Shown: piece by piece, positions 11,508-21,782 of the stretch
Layout: every line of letters starts with the position of its first letter
How positions within the stretch are numbered: position 1 is the stretch's first letter
NCBI GenBank assembly: GCA_000310025.1
Contig: FN649748.1
Location: 3,572,336-3,604,409, forward strand
Direction of reading: 5' to 3'
Origin: Ectocarpus siliculosus
Lineage: Eukaryota; Sar; Phaeophyceae; Ectocarpales; Ectocarpaceae
DNA: 32,074 nucleotides
The notes under the pieces: model-generated
Databases searched by the model: none
Told to the model about the DNA's origin: nothing
What the model saw: only the letters and a program-made list of their open reading frames with translations
Translations under genes and position numbers: made by a program

Positions 11508-14500
11508 CTACGCGTCCTGATCCATTGATTCTACCATCTCCCTCTTCTCCTTGTCCGCTGTCCCCCCTGCCCCTTCACGTTCCTCCGACTCCTCAACAAC
11601 CGTCTTGTTCGTATCCGTCTTCTCTAGGCCGGTGGCGGTCTGTACAATGACAGCGGTGGCAGCGTCTACCACCCTCTTGTCCGTGGAGTCATCCTGGCCA
11701 TCATCAGGAACACGAACAGGATGCGTGTTGTCGGGTTGCTCCGCCACGCTTCTTCCGGCAAGGCAGGCCGCCGCCTTGCCCTTAGCTCCAACCTCGTAGT
11801 CGTCCGCGGTCCAGCCCTGACGGTCATGGCCATGGCGATTATCGTAAAACAGGCAACAGGAGGGGACGTCAGTAAAGCGTGATTCAGCGACAGCAGCAGC
11901 AGCAGCAAACAACGAGGATTGTGGGACGCCGTGATGAGGGTGGGCAAGTCGTGCCTGCGGTCGTGTACCGAGGCTGGAAGCCATGTTCGCAGACGCAACG
12001 ACACCATGATGATGATGATGATGATGATGATGATGGTGCCGTAAGGAACGAGAGTGTACTGTACTGCAGCGGGAAGCATCTTCGTCTGTAGCCCTGACGG
12101 TAGATAGCGAATCACGCTGAACCACCGTTACGTCGGCATCGTAGTTCCCCCCCATATGGTGTTGGCGTCCACCACGAACGTGCCCTCTTGCCTCACGGGT
12201 ATGGCTCAAGCAGAGAGCGAAGAGACTACCCTAGCGGAAAACACTTGAGACAAGCATGCAACAGCAGTACAATAGCCGACGCCACCAAGGGAAGCTGCTT
12301 GATATTGGGCTTAAGTTGTGCTTTTTGTCGGAATATTTTGTTTTTGCCCCGTCGTACATACCTGTTTTTCGAGTGCGATGAGGTGTTCCTGGGCATCGAT
12401 CCCCGCCCGGGTCCTAAACTCCCTCAGACTCTGCCGTCCGTCATCCTCCACCTAAACAATCCCGCCGAGGATACACAGGAGCAGAGGAGCAGGAGTTGGC
12501 GCAAGAAGCAAGGAAGGGCCAGGGGGGGGATCTGCATACGTGGATTAGTGCACAAAATGGGGTGGGCGCCAAGAGGTCCCAATCGGGCAACAGTCCGACT
12601 GGCGGTTGCCTGCCCAAGGACCGAAGAGAACGTTGAAATTGTCCACGTATGTAAACTAACGCTAGAAACACAAGAGCGCATATTGTATGTATCAACCTTT
12701 TGCACACGTATAGGCATTCTCCTCAACCAGGCAATGGTTAATCGGTCAAAGAAGGGCCGAGCATTGTAGTGCGTTCGAGGCATCACCACAGAGTAAAACG
12801 GAATGTTAAGGTGCAAACAAAGCGACGAAATTGCCCAGTTTTGATCCAACGGATGGGTGGCACACATCTTCCTGCGGCTCAACTTCCCCACCAAAAGAGG
12901 CCCGCCATGTCCTCGTCTACCGAAGATAGACCACGACCGCAACCTCGGGAGGAACACTCGCCTGTCGGACTCCAAACAAACAACAAAAAATACTATGTGA
13001 ACCACTCTCCCGCCTGGATGTCCCCGACTGATACATTCGAAAATCATGCAGTACAGTAATGAACGCCGAATAGTGAGTTCTCTGGTGCCAGACTAGATAG
13101 GATACACACAACACACACGAGTGCATCGTCAGGGTAAGGGTTTATCCCTCCCGCACCTTTCCCTTCGCTAGCTCTCTCCGCAGCAAGGCCTCGTAATTGA
13201 GGAAGTGTTTCGACCCGTCCCTCGGTGTAACGCCTTTTTGGAAACCCGCTTCGAACTCTTCCTTTGTCCACTCGTGCTCCTTCAGAAGCTCCCGGTGCTC
13301 CTCCGACGAAATTCCGTGCATGTCGCGGTACCTGAGGGGAAAAGAGAGAGAGAGAAAAAAAAAACGATTATTGTGCAGACCTCGAATTCGAACCATCAAG
13401 AAACGTTGCGAAAGAAATCGTCAGCACGGAGGAAGCCCCCGCATCCTGGTGAAAAAAATTACCGTAACTTTTCTCTGTGTTTTTTGCTCCCAAGACCAAC
13501 TCCGCCATGTCATCGCCCAGACGATCGCAAACTTCTCGCACTTGATGATTTACGAGTACATGTGTTGTTTTGTTTTGCTGACGAGTGTGTGTTTCCCATG
13601 CCACCTACAAGTACCGTAACACAAAAATAACCTCTTTCTTCTGCCCAGGTATGCCATGACACCCGATGACAATGAAGGCGTGGGATCGACAAAATAACCA
13701 CACACGGACGGAGCAGCAACAGCGCAACGCGTCTCTTCCGACAACATCAGCAACCCCGAAACTACGCCCCATCTTTCTCCGTATTGTCGGACCCCATCCA
13801 TCAATTTCTACCAACCCTTCACACACCTACCTGCTAAGCTTGCTCTTCTCGATCGGTCTTGTCACGACACCGAAGTAACCCAGAACTACAAAACACCCAG
13901 ATCGTCGGGTCCCACCCCTCCCCTCTCAGTACCCAACATCATAGGGTCCCAACCATCCAACCATCCATCCATCCACCCATCCGTCATTTCACCCTTTGAC
14001 ACACCTGGTCAGCTTCTTCTTCTCGATCGGGGTAATCACCCCCCCGTCGAGGGCCTCCGCCAGCAGCAGCCGGTACCGCTCCTCGGGTCCCCGCGACTGG
14101 TCCACCTTCCTCGTAAGGTCCGCCGATATCGCATTCTGCAGGGCCGCCCCCGCGAGGGGCCTGCGCTTGATGAACGCCCGCAGGAGGTGCATGTCCCAGA
14201 CGTACGCCACCACCTGATGATGCACCCGTCATCGTTGTAGTCGTCACGATCAGGCAGGAAGAGGCAACAGATGTCGGACCGGTTTGAAGCACGGCAGCAA
14301 GAGAACCAGGCAGCGGCAGCGCGGAATAAATAAATAGCGTACTTTGTTAGGACCCGAAATCAACGAATATTCTGGAAATAAAGCAAGGGCTCAAACTTTC
14401 ACAATAAAACCAGAAAACAGGGTGGCACGCACATCTCTCAGCAATGCACGCTTAGGATACCACACACCCCGGCTGGACCGATTCTGAAAGCTCGACTGCT

Positions 14501-17500
14501 CCACGACGAAGAGGAGAACGAAAAATCAAATAATTATACGTTTTCGGAATGCTCTCCACGAGACGATTCCAACGCCCCCCGCCATTGTTCGCCCCCGCCA
14601 CTGTTGTTCTTCTCCCTGCAGGATATTCCAACTTTGAAAATCGGCCGAGGGGATGTGGTATCTCACGTATGCAATCTACACGGAAGTTGAGCGCGCGCGA
14701 CTCACATCGGTCGTGGCGGTCACCGTTGTTGCCGACCGTTCCATCTGTCCGCCTCCGTGACGCCTGTCGCCTTCGGCATCGGCGACAAAGGACTGCGCCA
14801 TGCTACCCACTATGGAGTCTCTCCGCAGGACGTTCAGAGCCACCTCCTTAGCCTCCTTGAACACGCCTCCTCCGCCAGGGACGTTGTCGCTGCTGTCGGC
14901 CACGATGTAACCGTCTTCGTCATCGTCGGTGTAATAGACACCCGGCTCGTATTCGTCGTCAATCGAAGCGTCTTCTTGTTCCTCTGCATCGCCGCCACTG
15001 CTACTGCTACTGGTACTGGTACTGCTGATGTCGGTGGGGACCGTGGGAGAGGTGGTCGTTGGCGAGGCGGAGGCCTGCATGAAGCGGTTGAAGGCCATCG
15101 ACCCCACGAACTGCTTCTGTTCCAAGTGCCCCACCGCCGCGCTCTCTGCCTCTACCTGTGTTTCGAAAGTGTCGTTTCGAAAGTGTCGTTTCGAAATTGA
15201 CGTTTCGAATGTATTGACGTTTCGAATGTAACGCCAATGACACGTAACGGTACCTACACCGGCACCCGAAACAACAAACAAGAAAAATCGCACAAGAGAC
15301 AGCAAAAAAAAGTGTATGTGTTTTGAACTAAACTAGTGAGAGTAGAAATCTCTGCCACATGCTGTTGCAATGAAACCCACTGACTACAGCGGGAAGACAA
15401 TATCGACGGTCCCATGGCTCTGTGCAGCATACCAGACCTTGCGCTTGCCGGGCATATGGAGGAGGTAGGTCATGGCGGAATCAATTCAGAGGTAGGTCCG
15501 TTTCCGAGCTGGACACTAGAAGGTATCTCGTGAGCGTAGAGCAAATCAGTCTCAGTTTCTGTCACAACCTATTTTACTATTGAGCTGACTTGACCCAACC
15601 GAGGAAGGAACGCCCTCTGCATCATGCATAAAGGTCAAGGTTATAGTTCTCGGCACGGAACGGAATATCGGGGCCCGAGGTTGACAATAGAAAACATGCT
15701 GTCGACCCCCCTTCGTATACTCCGTATTTTATACTTGTATAGTATATTCTTGCTTCCTCGGAAGTGTGCCATGCATCTGTTTTCGGATTTCACGTGCAAG
15801 TGTTTATCCTTAGCGGAAGAGAACACTGCTGTATGTGTAGTCTCAATGCCAAAATCAAGCAACCCACAGCGAAAGGGGTCGCTGTGAACCGCCAGCGAGG
15901 GCGAAGACTGCTACTCAGTGCTCGGGGTCTCGTGGTCGAGGAGTTACAGCAGCTATGTAGATACTCGATTGGCGCAACCGCAGGAGGGGAGGGTAGAGAG
16001 GGGCTCTTCTGTGTGACCACGGGTTGGAGTAAACGGCACTAGTGCTGTGAGCGCTGATTTGAAGTGAAGACGAAAAAAAAAAAAAAAAAACGAGGAAGTC
16101 TGCTTGGTAGAGAAAAAAGACAGCGTACTCTTCATGGTCTCAGCCTTAGCGACCCTAGGCCGCGAACCTCAAAACGGGAGCACGTCTCACGGTCTCTTTC
16201 CTGCAAGACACTTGAGTGTGACGGCATAAATTCAGTAGACTCAAAACATGCCCAGTATCCAGCCGGTTTCTTCTTCCACTTACTGCAAAGACTTCTACAC
16301 ATGCCCTTTGTGGATATATCTCGAACGGTAGTCTTTTCTTATGTGCATATATATATATATATATCCTAAAAAACAATACACAAGACCCACAAATACAAAA
16401 ATACTTCCATACACACATTGTCCCGCTAAACGGCTGGCGTCTTTTGATTCGTCACCCAGTTGGCGCGGTCGATGCTTTTTCGAGACACCCACACAAACAA
16501 ACACACCCAGATCACGGCCTTTAGAAATATTCTCTGTTTTCAACCGCACTGAGACCGACGTCTTTTCATTGGTCACCCGGCAAGAGCGGTCGATGCCAAC
16601 AACAGTAAAATAAAGACACAAACATGCACGAAAAAAATGACGTATTCTCATTGGTCAGCCGGTTGGCGCAGTTGATGCTAGCTAAGAAAAAAAAAAAAAC
16701 ACACACACACACACACACACATACATACCTCGGCAGCTCCCTCGACGATGAGGAACACTTCCTCCTGTGGCTGGCCCTCCTCGGACAGATGGGTGCCCTT
16801 CGCCACCAGGCGGCGCTCCGCCAAATCCATCAAGCGGACGAAGTCTACCGGGGTCAGCTCCACCGGCGCGAAAACTTCTTGGAAAGTTCTCGCCTGCATA
16901 AACCAGAAATCAGAACGGTTCCAGACGTGGTTTGCACCATGAAAAGGGGTGGGGGTAAGTAGTGCGACCTTCAGGGCTACTGCTGTAGAGACGTTTGGGA
17001 ATACCGAGATGATAGTCTGTGCGGAGAAGCGTCATCGCTGATAGAACAAAAACGATAGTGAAACTGGGGCTGTTCTGTGTCATTCGAGAGGTTGCCCGTT
17101 TATCGGGGTCCCAAGTCAAACCTCGACGACTCGGAGGAGAGGGGAAACGCGGCATCTGTCACCCCCCTGTTGACTCGAAAAAAAAGAAGGGTACACATCC
17201 TTCTCTGCAAAAACAATGACGTCACTGCCGGGCGAGTACCACGGCAAAGAAGATGAGACGAAGATTGACAGAAGACAACACGTCAGGGGGATATCTCATG
17301 TGTTTCCACATAGGTAAAACGCTGGAGTTACCGTGCCATTCCATTCCGGGTGATAGGCATTGCTTGTATCCAACGTACAGAACGACTAGGTCATTTCTTG
17401 ATCTGTGCCCGCCGAAAGCACCGGCAAAGCGCTGGAGTTACCGTGCCATTCCATCCCGGGTGACAAGCACTGCTTATATCCAAAGTACAGAACGGCTAGG

Positions 17501-20249
17501 TTATTTCCTCTGTGCCCGCCGAGAGCACCGGCACAACTATAATAGGCTTGACAACGGCACTGTTTAAACGGCGCTACTGGACCACTACACAAATGACTGT
17601 TTGGTATACCGTGGTATACAACCGGTACGGTAAATGGTCCCAACGAGTTTATGCCGTCGTGGGTGCGCCGGTGCTGTAACGTCGACCGGTACTCGCCACA
17701 GAACACCCACGGCATTCAGCGGCATTCTACGACAGCCGTCCGGCAAGCGTTAGCGTTCGTTCTCTCAAGCACAGCTACCTAACGCCTAACGCGCCGGGGT
17801 GCGACACGAGGCAACCTCTTTCGGCGTGCGCAGCGACGGGATAAACAACGCCAACCCTGCGCACGCCTGGACACGACTCGACCGGCGTGTAGGGAATATT
17901 TCCTGTCTGTATCTCTTCCAACTTGTAGCCCATGCTAGTTCATGCTATTTCATGCTAGGCGGCGTGGGGATGGAGGTGGACGAACCTGTTCAGGGTCATC
18001 TCCGATATGGGCGGCCTCGCTCTTTTCCTTGAGGAGCAGACCAATCATCGAGACGTTGATCAACAGAAACACCCCCTGTTTGGTGGGAGGCGGGCAGGCC
18101 AAAAATGGTCGGCGGCGCACGGGGTGTTGTGTTATTTCCTTGCAACACTACACTGCAAGATATCTCCACCACAAGTAGAGCATTCATAATACACACCTTC
18201 GACCGACGAGTGAACGGGACGGCTGAATCAATGAATTGACTCTTCTCGCGGGGGTAGAAACCAAGGCAAGTACCGCTAAGGCGAGATAAAACTCCTATGA
18301 TTTGCGCGACCTTCTCCCTGTCTGCTCTGTGAGCCTGACGTAACCCCGGCTGATACGTCAAACGTATGCATACACGCCGAGACGTACGTGTGCTAGACTG
18401 GCGCCAGGGACGAACACACACACACGACGTAGTCACCGCTAACTCTTTAGCCTATAACAGAGTGGGATGCTATCGGTTTCTTGGTACTGCGGCACTACAA
18501 GTTGTGGGGGGCTTCTTCCTTCTCCTCCTCCTCCTGCCGCTCTCACATTCCATCCAATCGGGATCCAAAGCGGCTGCGCCCGGTAGAACTGGAAGAGGAT
18601 GGAAAGCCCTATGCCACTCGCTGCGGATGCACTGGGACAACAAGGCGGTACAGCAGTTGTGATGCCGGGATAACGTGGATAGTTTCGGGAGGTGAGGGGG
18701 CGAGCGGGGTACTGCTGTGTGTATGTCTACCTCGCGGCTACTTCGCCGTACAAAGACGAGATCCAAACCTTCGTTTCTGTTTCACCGTAACCTTGTACGC
18801 GCAATGTGACAATGTGCTTGTTTTGACTTGGCTTGCGTGTACTACGTAAATGAACTGTCAGTCTCGCACGTTTTTCTATCACAAAGGAATCCGCCATCCT
18901 CTAAACATCCAGCAATACAGCGCAGCATGTACATGTATGTATGCATATCACTGCGCGGCCGGCGGCCGGTATTAAGGGGAAATCAAGAATCGAAAACCAA
19001 ACCCGTCACAAGTCCACGTCACACGTGTCACACCATGCTCATTCGTTTTTGTTGCTAACTCAGCGCCGCCCTTGGACTCACGTCTGGAGACAATTTGATC
19101 CCGACTTCTGCACCCCTTTTCTTTACCACGACTCGAGCTCCGTACTCGGTGTACTTCAAGGACTCCTGTATAGATAAGGCAGGCTTGAACCTCTCTCAAC
19201 AACATGTGATCTAAACACACCCAGGAAGACTACCCATTCTTCTTGGTCACTCTAATCCCAGTCGAAACAACTGGCAAGATCAGCAGACCACACCGGGATG
19301 AGAGATGGAACTTGAAGACGAAACCATAGACCTCTGCCTCTCTGTCTCTCTGTCCATCTGTCTTCAGGGAAGTTGTACATTATATGGAGCGCAAGTTCAA
19401 CATTTTCGTTTAGTTTTCGAATACTGGCTCTATACATCTGGATTACATAATGCAACACACGGCTCGGAAGCTTGCTGGTGTCGAAACTCGCTACAATCAA
19501 GTTCATCCCCAAAAAGCACTACAAACTTGAAGTTTAGCAATACGATGAAGAGAAAAGAAGAGTGCTACCACTACTCCCGTCAGAGAGTACTGCTGTAGAG
19601 GTGATGCCCGCTACCACTCGGGTAGGCCGCCCGTAAGCTATCTCACCAAGCAAAATGCGGAGAAACAACCGTTGGCAAAAAACGAAAAAACGAGTCACTA
19701 CTTGAGATCAAAGTACATACGTGTGTGTGGAGAGCTGCGGTTACACCATTTCTACTTGGTAAACCGAGCTTCTCAAGAGATACTGCCACCGACAATACAA
19801 TCTACCAACGTCACAAATGGGGAGGGGTCGTCTCACCGCAGGGCAAGCACATCGGTCTCGAGATACGCTAGCGCCAGGATGACGAAGCTAAGATGACCGC
19901 ACTGATTGCTCGCGGTTGTTGTCGTCTGGCATCCCATGAACTGCAGCGGCCGACGCTCTTTGACCATGGCATCTCGCAGCTGCTTCAACACGCCCCCCTC
20001 ACCTAACCTTGCTGCCCCCTGCTGAACCTCCGGACCCATCGCTATCGCGCTGAATGGCGCCTCCCTGCGCAGCAAACGGCGTCCACCGGTTGGAGGTTTG
20101 GCCATGGAGCTCTCATGGATTGGACTTTTTGCTGGGTGCACGAGGCGGCAATCATGGCCCAACCGTCCTCTCCAACGCAAGGCAGCGCCACTGCTGCTGC
20201 TGCCTTGCAAAGTAGCCCTCCCACGAGCAACCCTCGCCAAGCTGATCAT
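11508..20249 (-). CDS. Gene B: Popeye-like membrane protein with CNB-like domain, tandem paralogue 2
   Basis: Nine exons: 19837-20249, 18547-18631, 17986-18075, 16729-16893, 14706-15155, 14005-14213, 13157-13331, 12362-12451, 11508-11816. They total 1986 nt (661 aa). Exons 2+3 together (175 nt) equal exon 2 of gene A, so B carries one extra phase-0 intron, after the WN codons. An alternative in-frame ATG lies at 20300. The N-terminus is again Arg-rich (about 13 basic against 3 acidic residues in the first 70) and shares the REAPF block with gene A's KEAPF. The membrane segments contain GHLSFVILALAYLETD and PLWIPIGWN. The CNB region shows FLIVEGAAEV and FVGSMAFN, but the PGG of gene A's cassette is QKQ here. 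The exon 5 insert is Ser/Thr- and Asp/Glu-rich and 19 codons longer than in A. Two C-terminal repeat units follow. Introns hold a TIR element, tandem repeats and microsatellites. Same presumed role as A; function unknown. Confidence 0.85.
12006..12035. repeat. (GAT)10 microsatellite in gene B intron
   Basis: About ten GAT units inside the last intron of gene B (11817-12361). The poly-His and poly-Asp runs of the open frames here are intronic artefacts. Confidence 0.85.
14456..14663. mobile_element. MITE-like element with terminal inverted repeats, copy 2, in gene B intron 5
   Basis: The left end starts GATACCACACACCCCGGCTG and continues to a GATTCTGAAAG block. The right end, reverse-complemented, reads GATACCACATCCCCTCGGCC and then GATTTTCAAAG, giving imperfect terminal inverted repeats of roughly 35 bp. 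The interior contains GAGACGATTCCAACGC, the reverse complement of a block in the copy at 7754-7982. It sits in the intron between B exons 5 and 6 and ends about 40 nt from the exon 5 donor. Confidence 0.55.
15158..15231. repeat. TTCGAA tandem array at a gene B splice acceptor
   Basis: Five imperfect units of 14-17 bp, each built on GTTTCGAA (variants GTTTCGAAAGTGTC, GTTTCGAAATTGAC, GTTTCGAATGTATTGAC). The array abuts the acceptor of gene B exon 5 (exon begins at 15155), so it occupies the place of the usual polypyrimidine tract. Confidence 0.8.
16073..16090. repeat. Poly(A) homopolymer in gene B intron
   Basis: About 18 A residues within the intron between B exons 4 and 5. Confidence 0.7.
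16347..16364. repeat. (TA)n microsatellite in gene B intron
   Basis: Alternating AT/TA run of about nine units in the intron between B exons 4 and 5. Confidence 0.8.
16437..16682. repeat. Three copies of a GACGTCTTTTCATTGGTCA intronic unit
   Basis: Copies at about 16437-16476, 16556-16597 and 16639-16680 share the pattern GACGTCTTTTCATTGGTCAC, CCGGTTGGCG, CGGTCGATGC with a few changes each. Copy 2 has an additional 5' part CAACCGCACTGAGACC, which recurs in the fourth copy at 24121. The group ends beside an (AC)n tract and then the donor of gene B exon 4. Confidence 0.75.
16700..16720. repeat. (AC)n tract next to the gene B exon 4 donor
   Basis: About ten AC units followed by ATACATACCT, which on the minus strand is the exon 4 donor AG|GTATGTATG. 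Confidence 0.85.
17313..17535. repeat. 110-bp tandem duplication in gene B intron 3
   Basis: GCTGGAGTTACCGTGCCATT occurs at 17321 and again at 17431. Similarity continues through the whole unit to a GTGCCCGCCG(A)AAGCACCGGC-type end, giving two copies with a period of 110 bp and scattered substitutions. It lies in the intron between B exons 3 and 4. Confidence 0.85.
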
Positions 20250-20300
20250 GGTTCCTGTAGGCCAGCTCTCTGCTGCTGCGGAGGAGAAGCCAGCGTGCAA

Positions 20301-21782
20301 CGTGCCAGTATCACCAAAGTGCTCGGCACTCTACAAGTACTCGTCACGCTCTTTTTATTCTCAACTTTCAACCGCGCGAGGTTGAGTCTTGTCTCGAGAC
20401 ACGATGTTAATGCTGCTGCCGTTTATTTTCGTCGTGACCCCTACGCTCTGGATGGTTGGTATGGGTGGCAGGGAGCAGTTCCATGTGACCCTCGTAGCTT
20501 TGAGGGTAGCGAGAGGATGCCGGAAATTGCTCGTGAAGTGTGTGTGAAGAGAGGGGGAAGAGAGAAACACCGAGACAGCCAGTAGAGAATTCGACAACGG
20601 AGATTTCGTAGAACATCGGGGTGAAGCGGGTGAGAAATGTGAAATGTGAGAAGCGACGAAGCGACCCGATTCCCGATTCCTGAAAAAAGCAGTAAAGCCA
20701 AATATCCAACCATAGCAGTAGCGTGTTTTTGGAGCTCGGACAACGAAGTCTGCACATCATATGTGGCAGACACACACGACACATTTATTGCCATTAGTAC
20801 GTCATCCTGGGGCCTTTGCTATGGATGTAGAGATGAATCCGCGGTTGCGTTTTCGTCAGAAAAATAGTGACAAAAGTGACACACAGTAGCAGTAACTTGT
20901 GAAAGCTGTAGCCCATTCATCACTCCGCACTCACTCAGCGTCATCACGTGATTTTTGGCCAGTCCTCCGGCGTGCCAACTTTAAGCCGGCGGCTAGCGCG
21001 CATACATGTCGAGCGGCGCTGGCGGAGCGATTATACTGCTGTACGTGAACACAAGTATTTGGCGCATATTTCAGGGTTGGGTTCGGACGTTCCGAGTCGT
21101 GTATTTACCTCAACGACACACGACTTACGCCATCAGCTACAGCTGTGTATGCATGTACAGCACCACATGATACCATGGATACATGTACGTTCTTCCCGTT
21201 ACTAGGACAAGGGAAACCTTCACACCAAACAACTTGATAGTGAAACACAAAGTTAAAATTAACTCGCTCCTACAAGTCCGCGTGCAACCACCGAGTTGAC
21301 GTGCTGTTCGCCATGACCGGCACCACAAAAAATAAGCTGACTGCCCTCCGAGAAAACGACTCCGATGTAACAGCTTACAGGTACAATGTAACAGCAGTGA
21401 GTGGGGATCCACGCCCAGAAGCTCGAGGCGAGGGCAGGAGTAGGAGAGAACCAACAATTACTATGCATATGCCCTCTTTTGCATCACACTGCTGTATTAT
21501 TCACGACGAAGGGACGCCCCCAAGTCGCGAAAAAACCGAGTCACCGCCCCCTCATTCTACAACCGGCCTTCGCGCCGGCACCAGGGGCAACGAACAACAG
21601 CACAATCAAAAACCTCAGCGATTAATGAGGAATACCCGGGTTCTCATCAGCGCAAGAGGCAAAAAAAAAAAAACCCAGACCACTTCGCCCAGACGAGGAA
21701 GAAGCTCCAGCCCAAATTCCAGCAACTCCACGCCACACTTCGTAGTCAAGCCTCGAAATCCCAGCAACCCCGCCCGCCACGA
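20301..21782. other. Intergenic region between gene C and gene B, no gene seen
   Basis: About 1.5 kb separating the stop of gene C from the start of gene B, both on the minus strand. It should contain the gene B promoter and the gene C 3' UTR. It holds one TACTGCTGTA decamer at 21034. The longest open frame (21301-21927, plus) is low in complexity and overlaps the gene C terminal exon antisense. Confidence 0.5.

Noticed and set aside
11508-12209. 233-residue minus frame with a poly-His run as a single ORF
   Set aside because: Only 11508-11816 aligns with gene A's last exon. The His run comes from the intronic (GAT)n microsatellite.
13921-13985. CCATCCAACCATCCATCC stretch as a possible CRISPR-like array
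   Set aside because: Short imperfect microsatellite within a gene B intron; no spacers, and the genome is eukaryotic.
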